A stretch of DNA of 61,365 nucleotides, taken from Chloroflexota bacterium (GTDB lineage Bacteria > Chloroflexota > UBA11872 > VXOZ01). The first letter of the stretch is position 1. Each line of letters starts with the position of its first letter. The notes under the pieces are model-generated. The model made no database searches, was not told the DNA's origin, and saw only the letters and a list, made by a program, of their open reading frames with translations. Positions 27,424 through 35,661 of this stretch are shown piece after piece. A program made the position numbers and the translations under genes. Location: NCBI GenBank assembly GCA_012270555.1, contig JAAXIC010000015.1, positions 1-61,365 on the forward strand. The letters run 5' to 3'.

Positions 27424-27849
27424 ATGGCGATGTTTGATACCCACCGCGCCGTGAAGAAGCTCACAGGGGCGGGATTCAGCGAGGACCAGGCGGAAGCGCT
27501 CATCGACGCGGTTCGCGACGAGCAGGAAGCCCTTGCAACCAAAGCAGATCTGCTTGCAGTGAGAGCAGACCTGCGCGAAGAAATCTCTGCCCTGCGCGCT
27601 GAGGTGAAAGAAGATATAGCCGCCCTGCGCGCCGAGTTGAAAGAAGATATGGCTGCCCTGCGCACTGAGGTGAAAGAAGACATAGCTGCCCTGCGCGCAG
27701 AATCAAAAGAAGACATAGCTGTCCTGCGCGCCGATAACAACGCCATTCGCAGTGAAATGCAAGCGTTGGAACTGCGCATGACGCTGCGGCTGGGGGGTCT
27801 AGTTGCGGCAGGCGTAGCAATTCTTGCCGTACTGGAACTCATTCCATAG
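27424..27849 (+). CDS. Coiled-coil protein with C-terminal membrane anchor (DUF1640-like)
   Basis: A 141-residue protein. An N-terminal FDTHRAVKKLTGAGFSEDQAEALIDAV segment is typical of DUF1640/CCDC90-like proteins. A long coiled coil (about 38-118) contains four near-perfect 11-residue repeats of the EVKEDIAALRA type. A single hydrophobic helix near 122-139 would anchor it in the membrane. Such proteins are common small genes of unknown function in bacteria. The 33-base DNA repeats suggest recent expansion by slippage. Confidence 0.75.
   Translation: MAMFDTHRAVKKLTGAGFSEDQAEALIDAVRDEQEALATKADLLAVRADLREEISALRAEVKEDIAALRAELKEDMAALRTEVKEDIAALRAESKEDIAVLRADNNAIRSEMQALELRMTLRLGGLVAAGVAILAVLELIP
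27595..27726 (+). repeat. 33-base tandem repeats encoding a hendecad coiled coil
   Basis: Four imperfect 33-base units (GCCCTGCGC...GAAAGAAGA type) inside the coiled-coil gene, each encoding 11 residues. Period 11 suits a right-handed coiled coil. Confidence 0.7.
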
Positions 27850-27944
27850 ATGGGCGAGCGGGGAGGTAGTGGCCCCGCACCCGCACAGCCTGAACAACCG
27901 ATACGACCCAATTACTGGAGCAAAGCTAGAGGAAGCACATTGGC

Positions 27945-29057
27945 ATGAAGAAAGCAATCGTTCATCCGCTGCGTTTCGTGGTGGGACCGGGAGTAGTCAG
28001 CGACGTGGGCGCGCATGCCGCGGCATTGGGCAGCAAAGCGCTTATTGTCGGCGGCGGCACGGCCGTAGCGGCCATCAAGGACACCGTCACCGGTGCGCTC
28101 GACGAACACGGCATTTCGTACCACGTCGAGCACGGCAAGCACGTGGACAAGAAGCGCCCGGAAGTGGATGCCCTCGTGGCGAAGGGCAAGGAGTTCGGCG
28201 CGGACGTGGTGATCGGCGCGGGCGGCGGGCGCGTGGTAGACGCCGCCAAGGCCATCGCTCACGAGATGGGCGCGTGGCTCATCAGCGTGCCGACGGTGGC
28301 CTCCACCAACGCGACGGCAACCTTCAGCGCCAGTATTGAGGGTGACGCCGACCGCAACGTCTGGTACGTGGGCCCGCATACCGTGATCGCCGATACGCGC
28401 ATCATTGCCCAGGGCGGCGGGCGCTGGCTGGCCGCCGGTATGGCTGACGCGCTGCCCACGTGGACGGGCGGCCGCATTGCCCGCGAACTCCGCCAGCGCA
28501 GCGGCACCGAGCGCATGCTCGGCTTTGATAACGTCTTCCCCACCGGCGCGGCCATCGCCATCGCGGAATGGACCTACGACACGATTCTGGGGTATGGCGA
28601 ATCGGCGTACCACGCCTGCGAGCGCGGCGTGGCGACGGAAGCAGTCGACAAGGTCGTGGAAGCGATTGTCTACGGCGGCGGCGTCGCTGGTCCGGCCTGC
28701 GGCGTGGTGGGCGGCGAGCACGGCTTGCACCCCGGTAACTCGAAGCACGCCAGCATCGAGGGCGTGCACGGTGAGCAGGTGGCATTCGGCATTCTCATAT
28801 CAGTCGCGCTCATGCAGCAGGGCGAAGCCGAGGTGCGTAAACTCATCCGCTTTAACCAGTCGGTCAATCTGCCCTCGACGTTTGCCGACTTCGGCGTGCA
28901 GGACGCGTCACGCAGCGTGGTACGTGAGATTGCGGAGGAAATCCTGGGACCGGGCGGCAAGAGCACCTTCGGCCTGTGGTACGAGGTGGACGTGGACTTG
29001 CTGACGGACGTGATGGTGGACGTCGACCGCATGGCACAGGAGGAGAAGTGCTGTTAG
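27945..29057 (+). CDS. Glycerol dehydrogenase-like iron-containing alcohol dehydrogenase
   Basis: A 370-residue group III metal-dependent alcohol dehydrogenase resembling GldA. AGAGGAAG precedes the ATG. The NAD-binding region has VIGAGGGRVVDAAKAIA (about 89-105), followed by STNATATFSAS. Metal ligands are probably the Asp in GMADALPTW and the histidines in EHGLHPGNSKHASIEGVHGEQVAFG. It would oxidise glycerol or a related polyol with NAD. Neighbours give no clear operon; the preceding gene ends 95 bases upstream. Confidence 0.87.
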   Translation: MKKAIVHPLRFVVGPGVVSDVGAHAAALGSKALIVGGGTAVAAIKDTVTGALDEHGISYHVEHGKHVDKKRPEVDALVAKGKEFGADVVIGAGGGRVVDAAKAIAHEMGAWLISVPTVASTNATATFSASIEGDADRNVWYVGPHTVIADTRIIAQGGGRWLAAGMADALPTWTGGRIARELRQRSGTERMLGFDNVFPTGAAIAIAEWTYDTILGYGESAYHACERGVATEAVDKVVEAIVYGGGVAGPACGVVGGEHGLHPGNSKHASIEGVHGEQVAFGILISVALMQQGEAEVRKLIRFNQSVNLPSTFADFGVQDASRSVVREIAEEILGPGGKSTFGLWYEVDVDLLTDVMVDVDRMAQEEKCC

Positions 29058-29470
29058 CTACTTGTCAATGGTTACGCCAATGCGGTAGCACGGGGACACA
29101 ACAATTCGAGAGTTTAGGAGTTTCCCCCTCCCCCTCACCCTAACCCTCTCCCCAAGGAGAGGGAACCGGAGGGGCAGTTCTCGGGAGGTGTAGCGCGTGG
29201 CCTTGTGCCCCGCCATTCTGAAATAGTGGGGATAAAACACGCGGCCAAACTCGTCACTCCGGCGAAAGCCGGAGTCCAGGGTTGCCGCGAAGATGGATTC
29301 CGGCTTTCGCCGGAATGACGGACACATGCACCGCTGTCTCGAAAGGGTCCAGCTGAACTGAGAATCTATCGGCGACTTTGAAAAGACATACAGGTATGTC
29401 TCCCACGCTTGGCTATAGAACGGTATCAGTCCGAGAAATTTAATGCTGAACATGCAAAGGATCGAGATTC
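29058..29470. repeat. Intergenic block of three repeat copies
   Basis: A 413-base gap. It holds a CTCACCC/GGAGAGGG palindrome (29132-29164) and two facing copies of the GTCACTCCGGCGAAAGCCGGAGTCC type (29252-29279 and 29291-29320). The latter pair forms a larger inverted structure. No gene is supported. Confidence 0.7.
29132..29164. repeat. CTCACCC/GGAGAGGG palindromic repeat
   Basis: CCCTCACCCTAACCCTCTCCCC, AA loop, GGAGAGGG; same family as 20650-20684. Confidence 0.75.
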
Positions 29471-30355
29471 ATGGCCGCTAAACCGCTCTATGTCATCTTT
29501 ACGCAAGACTGCGAACAGCTCATGGACGATTCTCTGCACGGTGGACCGGAGGAGTGGGGAATTAGCCAGCGCTCGGTCACGGGATTTGCCGACGCCTTAG
29601 AAGAAAACGGCCTAAGAGCTACCTTCTTCATCGTAGCGCAGACGGCGGCAGCGCAGCCGGCGTTGTACTGGGACTTGGAAAAGCGTGGCTTTGAACTCGG
29701 TCTGCACATTCATCCGCAAGATACCGGCCTTGGGTACACCGACTATCTCGGCGGGCATACGTTCGAAGAGCAGGTGCAGATGTTCGACACGGTAGCCGAC
29801 CAGTGGGCCGACGCCATCGGCAAACGCCCGACCAATTTCCGGGGCGGTAATTTCTCCGCCAACGACAGTACCTATCCCGCGCTGGTTGCTACCGGCTTTA
29901 CCCACGGCAGCGTCTCCTCGCCGGGCCGCCAGTATGATAAAGCCAAGGCCGTGTGGCAGGGCGCAGTCCCGTATGCCCATTACGCCCACAAGGCGAACCG
30001 CCTCTTTCCCGGCGACCTTGACTTCTACGAGATTCCGCTCACCTGCGACCAGGTGCGGCGACGGGCGCCGCACTTGCCCATGGAATTGCGCATCGAGGGC
30101 GGCGACGGCGACACCCACCGGCAGACCATTCGCCAGGCCTGGGCGGACATGGCAGAATACGACGACGATCAGCCCAGGATCATCATGCCCTTCACCCACA
30201 ACACACACTTCTACGAAGACACCGCCGGCGAGAAACGGCAGGCGTTCGACGCCATCGTGGATGAAATCAACATCATTGCCAAGGAAGAAGGCTACGAGGT
30301 TGTTGGCGGTACTATTGGCAGCGTCTACGCGGCGGTGGAAGGGGTGAGCAATTAG
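29471..30355 (+). CDS. Polysaccharide deacetylase family protein (NodB-like)
   Basis: A 294-residue protein of the carbohydrate esterase 4/NodB fold. AAAGGA precedes the ATG. FTQDCEQ at residues 10-16 sits at the first metal-Asp position, ATFFIVAQ follows, and GLHIHPQD carries the His-x-His type metal site (near residue 79). FRGGNFSAND and a C-terminal MPFTHNTHF are also typical. There is no signal peptide, so the substrate may be an intracellular sugar or amide. It differs in architecture from the two-domain protein at 23735. Confidence 0.82.
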   Translation: MAAKPLYVIFTQDCEQLMDDSLHGGPEEWGISQRSVTGFADALEENGLRATFFIVAQTAAAQPALYWDLEKRGFELGLHIHPQDTGLGYTDYLGGHTFEEQVQMFDTVADQWADAIGKRPTNFRGGNFSANDSTYPALVATGFTHGSVSSPGRQYDKAKAVWQGAVPYAHYAHKANRLFPGDLDFYEIPLTCDQVRRRAPHLPMELRIEGGDGDTHRQTIRQAWADMAEYDDDQPRIIMPFTHNTHFYEDTAGEKRQAFDAIVDEINIIAKEEGYEVVGGTIGSVYAAVEGVSN

Positions 30356-30383
30356 GCGGCATGCGCGGTCGCACCAGTGGCGC

Positions 30384-30460
30384 TTCGACAGGCTCAGCGT
30401 GAGCGGGGTAGCATAGCCTCGGTCTACGCTCCATAGCGCGGGAGTTTGTCCCCCGCATCG
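30384..30460. repeat. Fragments of two dispersed repeat families
   Basis: GCTTCGACAGGCTCAGCGTGAGCGG at 30384-30408 and a GCGCGGGAGTTTGTCCCCCGC element near 30436-30458, in the 180-base gap between two plus-strand genes. Confidence 0.55.
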
Positions 30461-30535
30461 CTCGTCAAACGTAAGCACCCTGGCGGGCAAAGTCCTTAGG
30501 CGGCAGAAGTCTGTAGCAGACGGGAGGGTAATTCC

Positions 30536-31573
30536 ATGCGGCAGATTGTCCAGACCGGTACGCCCCACGAGATGGGTCTCCAGCATGGCGCCGCGTTCGC
30601 GGACGTCATTCCCGCAGCGGTGAAGCGATTCGCGCTGGACCGCGGCTCGAGAACGCCCCACGGCAGGCGCGTCATACGGCAGGTGGAGCGCAATCTGGAG
30701 CGCGTGTTCCCGGAATCGTTGGAAGAACTCCACGCCATCGCCACTGCCGCCGACGTGAACTATGACGACCTGCTCGCCTACAACTCTTGTCAGGAAATCA
30801 GCCGCTCACGCGTCGAGTGCACGAATGTGGCGCTGGCCGATACGCCGCAGGGCACCATTCACTTCAAGTCCAATGACGTCACCGCCGACATGCAGCAGTA
30901 CCACGTCTACCAGGAGGTGCATCCCGAACGTGGACACGCCTATATTGGTGTGACGTACGCCGGCACCACCTGGCTGAACGCCGGCGTGAACGAGGCGGGG
31001 CTCACTTACGGCGGCAGCAGCATTCCCAACAATGACAGCGATTGGGACGGCATCCCCACCAATACAGCACTGCGCTATTATTTACAGTTCGCCGATTCTG
31101 TTGATGCCGTGGCAGACTTAGTCGCGCGCACGCCCATCATGAACCACGGGTGCAACCTCATGTTCACCGATCCCAGCGGTGCGGCTATCGTAGTGGAGCG
31201 TTCGCCCACGCGCACGGCCGTGCGGCGCATAGACAGCCACACCATTTGGAATACGAATCACTTTCTGACCGATGAAATGCAAGAGGTCCTGAATAACGAC
31301 GGCGGCGCGGCCGCGCAGAATAGCCGCGACCGCTTCACGGTGCTTGAGCGGCTGACGGCAGAGCAGCCCCACTCGCTGGAGCAGCTTATGCGGATCGCCC
31401 GCACGCATACGGAACCCGCTAGCATCTGCCGGCACGACGAGCTGGCCCAAAGCATCATGGGCTACATCATGATTCCCCGGGAACGCAAGCTGCTGGTGAG
31501 CTTTGGCTATCCCTGCCAGAATGAGTTTGAAGCGTTCACGTTTACCAAGACACCGGCAGCGGCAGCGTCATAA
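30536..31573 (+). CDS. C45-family acyltransferase/peptidase-like protein (isopenicillin acyltransferase-like)
   Basis: A 345-residue Ntn-hydrolase-like protein. GGGAGG precedes the ATG. EELHAIATAADVNYDDLLAYNS matches the pro-segment of the acyl-CoA:6-aminopenicillanate acyltransferase family. The likely autoprocessing site is before Cys95 in VECTNVAL, which would become the N-terminal nucleophile. Later motifs include TYAGTTWLNAGVNEAGL and HTIWNTNHF. Bacterial members hydrolyse amides or act as acyl homoserine lactone- or bile salt hydrolase-like enzymes. It may act with the deacetylase-like gene just upstream. Confidence 0.82.
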   Translation: MRQIVQTGTPHEMGLQHGAAFADVIPAAVKRFALDRGSRTPHGRRVIRQVERNLERVFPESLEELHAIATAADVNYDDLLAYNSCQEISRSRVECTNVALADTPQGTIHFKSNDVTADMQQYHVYQEVHPERGHAYIGVTYAGTTWLNAGVNEAGLTYGGSSIPNNDSDWDGIPTNTALRYYLQFADSVDAVADLVARTPIMNHGCNLMFTDPSGAAIVVERSPTRTAVRRIDSHTIWNTNHFLTDEMQEVLNNDGGAAAQNSRDRFTVLERLTAEQPHSLEQLMRIARTHTEPASICRHDELAQSIMGYIMIPRERKLLVSFGYPCQNEFEAFTFTKTPAAAAS

Positions 31574-31662
31574 GCACTGGTGTGCGGCGCGTGACTGCTA
31601 GTGAAGTCTACCCGACGCCGGCCCATGCGCGGGAATTGAACTAACCGCCGCGTAATGTTGTC

Positions 31663-31801
31663 CGTCACTCCGGCGAAAGCCGGAGTCCAGGGGGCCAGAA
31701 AAGAACTCCTACCCTGTCATTCGGTCGAGGCCCAAGGACAGTGAATAAGTGAAGATGGATTCCGCGCCCCCGCACGGGGGCGAGCTTTCGCGGGAATGAC
31801 G
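31663..31801. repeat. Pair of GTCACTCCGGCGAAAGCC-type palindromes
   Basis: CGTCACTCCGGCGAAAGCCGGAGTCC (31663-31690) and an imperfect, expanded copy in opposite orientation (31753-31801), the latter containing an extra CCCCCGCACGGGGG hairpin. The pair mirrors the arrangement at 29252-29320. Confidence 0.65.
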
Positions 31802-31824
31802 ATTTATTGACAGCGATTCAAGAC

Positions 31825-33027
31825 ATGACACTCACACTTGACGACTACCGCTACATCGGCACTGAACTTGGCCGCTACATTGCTGAGCACGTGCCCGGAC
31901 TTGATGCTGCCGTTTATTGCAAACATCACCTCGGCACGCTGACGCCCGGTTTCAGCGATCACGACTTGCGCTCAGTGGCGGATGCTCCCGATGCCGAAAC
32001 CTGGCTGGCGCTCAGCCGCGCCGGTGGCGAATCCTACTTGGAGTTGTTGGAAGAAGCGCCCCACTACGCCCGCATCCTGGAGCACCCGCCGGGCTTCATT
32101 TGCTCGCCGGACGAGGCGCAGCAACTCCTGCCGCTCATGGGTGAAGTCCGCGACTGGGAGCGCATCGGCGGCGCGGCGAACGTCTTGGATGACGTGCTGG
32201 CGGCGCAGCCGTCGCAGTTTACGCAGGCGCAGCAGCACGAAGCCTGCGGCAAGTTCAAGATCTACTTGGTTCCGCGAGAAGATCAGTTCGACCCGCCCAT
32301 CAACCTGCTGCCGGAGTACCTGCCATACTATCCCGTCTACGGCGCGCTTTCCCACTGGTTCCTACCTGCCGCCAAGCTGGCGTGCGGCCTGCTGCGCAAC
32401 GCGTGGGTTCCCACCAAACCGGCGGCGCTCAAGGTGTTGCCTGAAGTGGTAGACAACCCGGCGTTACTGAACAAGCTGAACGCCATTGTCGACGCAGAGT
32501 ACATGGTCCAAATGTCGGACGCTGAGTGTGCTGCACTCGCCGACGAGCTCTTGGCAGTGGTCTACGAGCTCCGCGACAAGATGTCGGCATATTGTCAGCA
32601 ACTTTCCCCGCAAGATCCTGCGCAGGCGGCGCGCGAGCAGCGGTTGCGGTACGCGCTGCAGGCGCTGGCCGGTATACGCGGACGCTTCGGCATCGCCGTC
32701 TTCTTCCGCCAGGCTCACCCCGACCTCTTTGACGGCGAGTGGTTACGCATGCACTTGGGTGAAGAGATCGAAGCCTTGAGTACGCAGTTCTTCACAACTC
32801 TGATAAACGACGACGGCTCAGAGGATAGACCGGTGTTGGAAAAACTGGGCACCGTTCTCAGTCCTTCCGCCGTGCGTATCGTCACCAATCTCTACGACGC
32901 GATCACGCCTCACGAGGACATGAATAATGCCCGGCTCGACGCGCTGATGGGAATCTGGCCGGAGTACGCCGCGTTGATTGAAGATGTGTACCGCACGCAG
33001 ATAGCCCCGTTGTGGCATGAGGCATGA
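31825..33027 (+). CDS. Uncharacterised protein with a possible nucleotidyltransferase-like motif
   Basis: A 400-residue protein I do not recognise. The ATG at 31825 is used, but the frame opens at a TTG six codons upstream and no good ribosome-binding site is visible. Near residue 30 it reads HLGTLTPGFSDHDLR, which loosely fits the hG[GS]...DhD pattern of nucleotidyltransferase-fold proteins. The remainder is mostly helical with an LPEYLPYYPVYGALSHWFLP segment and no signal peptide. It is a single gene flanked by repeats, so the context says little. Confidence 0.6.
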   Translation: MTLTLDDYRYIGTELGRYIAEHVPGLDAAVYCKHHLGTLTPGFSDHDLRSVADAPDAETWLALSRAGGESYLELLEEAPHYARILEHPPGFICSPDEAQQLLPLMGEVRDWERIGGAANVLDDVLAAQPSQFTQAQQHEACGKFKIYLVPREDQFDPPINLLPEYLPYYPVYGALSHWFLPAAKLACGLLRNAWVPTKPAALKVLPEVVDNPALLNKLNAIVDAEYMVQMSDAECAALADELLAVVYELRDKMSAYCQQLSPQDPAQAAREQRLRYALQALAGIRGRFGIAVFFRQAHPDLFDGEWLRMHLGEEIEALSTQFFTTLINDDGSEDRPVLEKLGTVLSPSAVRIVTNLYDAITPHEDMNNARLDALMGIWPEYAALIEDVYRTQIAPLWHEA

Positions 33028-33418
33028 ACCCAGCAGCGGATCATGCCAATAGAAGCGCTTGAGGCCTAGACCACCTGCTCCCTCCCCTTCGATATAGGAA
33101 CTGAAAGCGATAAGGTTTTTCCCCGGTAGCGCAGGTTTGCATCTCGCCGGGAGTGCGGGCGTCTCGCCCGCAGACGTCTTCTTCCCCGTAGCCCACAGGC
33201 CCTTCGACAGGCTCAGGACACGATTGCAGCCTGCGGGCGCAGCGCACGTTCAAGGACAGTGCCAGCAACCCCCTCAATCCGCTGCGGCGATGCAGTTTTG
33301 CAAGCCGCATGATGTCAAGAGGCGGGGGACAAACCCCCGCGCTACGGTTGCCAATTTGGCAGGGCAAGCGATTGGGAGCTCCGCCGATGGGTTTTGTCAA
33401 TTGCCTTTTGACTGTGCG
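33028..33418. repeat. Long dispersed repeat (copy 1) in the intergenic region
   Basis: From about 33124 to 33352 this 391-base gap contains a repeat running from GGTAGCGCAGGTTTGCATCTC to GGGGGACAAACCCCCGCGCTAC, shared with 37033-37226 (inverted) and 51993-52195. In this copy the middle is interrupted by a CCTTCGACAGGCTCAGGACACG element (33201-33222), i.e. one repeat nested in another. Confidence 0.8.
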
Positions 33419-35209
33419 CTATTCCTCTGGTGGCCAATCGAAGTCCGCCCGCCGGTTGGAAGAGAGCGAGAAGAATGGCAGCTCCGGCTCTGGCCCGTCG
33501 CGGTACCAGAGGAAGCCGTCCCACTTGTACGTGGTCCAGCCGTGCTCCACGGGCCCTGGTATGAGCGTGGAGAGATGGTTATTGCGCAGCACGAGGCCAC
33601 AGAAGCGGTAGAGACCGAGTGGCAGCATCTCTTCGATCCAGTCCGGGCCAATCTTGACCTTGTCGGCGTTCGCACCGGCGATGACCTGCAACTCATGTAA
33701 ACCCTCGTCCCGCCAGGCGTCGTGGATCTCCAACACGCTCAGCGGCACGCCGCCGCGCTCGATGTGCGAATCCGTATCGGCGTCGTGCATCACCCACTTC
33801 TTGTGCTCAGTGCTCCAAATCTCCGCCACAAAGTGCCCGTTGGTGTGCAGGGTCGGCTCGGCGGACATCACCCACAGTCGCGCCGGCCAACCCAGCGCCA
33901 AGGCGCACTGCGCCAAGACCACGGCGTAGTGGGTGCAGTAGGCATCGGGCTGCGGCTGCCCGTGACCCCGGTCGGCGCGCATCCAATCGAGAATCGTCAA
34001 GGCGTCCCACGGGCAGCAGCGGCGAAACTCGTGCGGCGCGCGGTGTACCCACTGCACCGCCACCCAGCTACGTAAAGCCAGCATCTGCTCCCACTGCGTC
34101 GCTCCTCCGGCGATGATCTCATCAAGCCGTTCCTGCTTGCGCAGCAATGCCAACTTCGACTCCGCCGGATCCTGGTGGGTGAAAGTGTATGAAGGTGTGG
34201 CTTTGCTCTCAGCAGAAGACAGCTTTCCCACGGGCCACATCTTGTCAGGACTGCCGTCTTTGGGAAGAAGGGCCATGCCCCGCAGAACCGGCGACGCGCC
34301 ACCGTCGCTAGAACGCAGTTCTGCTTGCCACTGCACACACGGGCCGACGGGTTGCGGTAACTCGGCTTGCCCGAATTCGTCATGCTCGCGCAATGTCTGT
34401 CCCGCATCGGAGTCGGGATGGGAATCCATCTCCTCATCTATACTCGCAGCGGCATTCACCACGTCGAGCCAAGCTGCATTCTCTACGTCTTGCAGTGTTC
34501 CAGTGCGATAGCGCAAGGCGACTCTCGTTCCAGCCGGCGTGACGGCGTGCCAGTGAAGCACGAGGGGAGCCGACTGAAACAGCGTTTCCACGTTGAGTAT
34601 GGAACTCGTGATCGCCCCCTGCGCCGGGTGCTCTCGCACGCGCAGGCGCACCACGTACTCGCCGCTCAACGCTCCTTCTAGTCCGAGACCAGCAGTAGTC
34701 CACGACTGCCCACCGTCCGTGCTCTTGCGGCTGTGCCCGTTGGGCACGCTGGTATCGACGGAGAGTATCCAGGCGTTAGCGGCGGGGCTTGCGCAGGCAA
34801 AGCTCACGACATTTTCGCCGGCAATCAGTGCTTCCTGGGGTATGCGCACGTGGTACCACACAAATTCGCCTGCCAGCGGCGTGCCGGATCCAATCGATTG
34901 GGCGTATCCGTTAACCGTCACCTGCAGCGGCCAGCGGTTGTCCCGCTCCTCGCGGGCGTAGAAGTAGCAGTCGGCCCACTGGGGACGGGTACTGCCCAAC
35001 GTGAAACACACCTGGGCTTGGACGTGCTGAAAGAGTTCCTCGCCGTGCTGGGTGGAAAACGCGCCGGGCTCGTGCGTGATCAGATGGCTGGTCGCCAGGC
35101 GCAGGGCGCCGTCAGCGCCTACGGCACTGCCGCCGTCCCTGGCGCAGGTGTCCCAATCCGCCGGTTCAGACCAAGTGAGCACGTATTCTTGCTCCTTTGA
35201 TTCATTCAT
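33419..35209 (-). CDS. Transglutaminase-like superfamily protein
   Basis: A 596-residue protein from the ATG at 35209 (CGGGAGTA just upstream); the frame opens 23 codons earlier. The N-terminal ~330 residues are beta-rich and may be carbohydrate-binding-like or sensory. The C-terminal part is a transglutaminase-like papain fold: Cys425 in AYCTHYAVVLAQ, His459 in NGHFVAEIW, and Asp476 in VMHDADTD. The triad is intact, so it is probably a peptidase or amidase. No signal peptide is visible. It is read toward the repeat-filled gap at 33028-33418 and is isolated. Confidence 0.8.
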   Translation of the reverse strand: MNESKEQEYVLTWSEPADWDTCARDGGSAVGADGALRLATSHLITHEPGAFSTQHGEELFQHVQAQVCFTLGSTRPQWADCYFYAREERDNRWPLQVTVNGYAQSIGSGTPLAGEFVWYHVRIPQEALIAGENVVSFACASPAANAWILSVDTSVPNGHSRKSTDGGQSWTTAGLGLEGALSGEYVVRLRVREHPAQGAITSSILNVETLFQSAPLVLHWHAVTPAGTRVALRYRTGTLQDVENAAWLDVVNAAASIDEEMDSHPDSDAGQTLREHDEFGQAELPQPVGPCVQWQAELRSSDGGASPVLRGMALLPKDGSPDKMWPVGKLSSAESKATPSYTFTHQDPAESKLALLRKQERLDEIIAGGATQWEQMLALRSWVAVQWVHRAPHEFRRCCPWDALTILDWMRADRGHGQPQPDAYCTHYAVVLAQCALALGWPARLWVMSAEPTLHTNGHFVAEIWSTEHKKWVMHDADTDSHIERGGVPLSVLEIHDAWRDEGLHELQVIAGANADKVKIGPDWIEEMLPLGLYRFCGLVLRNNHLSTLIPGPVEHGWTTYKWDGFLWYRDGPEPELPFFSLSSNRRADFDWPPEE

Positions 35210-35240
35210 TACTCCCGGTTCAATTGAAGCTCGCATTACC

Positions 35241-35312
35241 GGGTACCCGCCTTGGTGGGCACCCGCCTTGGCGCGCACCCGTCTTGGCGGGCACCCGCTT
35301 TAGCGGGCACAC
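35241..35312. repeat. 16-base tandem repeat (about 4.5 units)
   Basis: Units of the form GGGCACCCGCCTTGGC repeat at 35241, 35257, 35273, 35289 and 35305 (partial), with a few substitutions. Adjacent units can pair as GCGGGCACCCGC-type hairpins. Downstream (35440-35550) is a looser repetition of GTGACGGTTAAGC-like words. Together they fill most of the gap 35210-35661. Confidence 0.75.
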
Positions 35313-35661
35313 TCAGAGGGTACACCACGAGTGTCTATGGAATCACTATTGCCGTCCCGCCGACCTCAATGTGTGCGGTACGCTTTTAGGAAGGTTTTTA
35401 TTGAAGAGAAGATAGATTCCCGCCTCCGCGAGAATGACGGCTAAGCGACCGCCGTTGTGGAGGTTAAGCGTCCGCAGGCGTGACGGTTAGGCTTCGGTGA
35501 GCACGGCGGTCAAGTGTCCCCGCGTGACGGTCAAGCACCCGGGCCCTCGTGTCCTGGCATGTGCACTGCGACGTAACTTGGCACCAAATGGTTTCGCTTG
35601 TGCGACTAGCGGTGAAGAAGTAGAGTACAAGGACGGAGCTTAGTCGCAAGGAGGTTCATCC

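Noticed and set aside
33137-33700. ORFs containing the peptide AGSAGVSPADVF (also near 37013-37258 and 51810-52505)
   Set aside because: These are translations of the dispersed ~200-base repeat and run antisense into real genes; not proteins.
35241-35312. CRISPR array
   Set aside because: Units are 16 bases and directly adjacent, without spacers; no cas genes are present.
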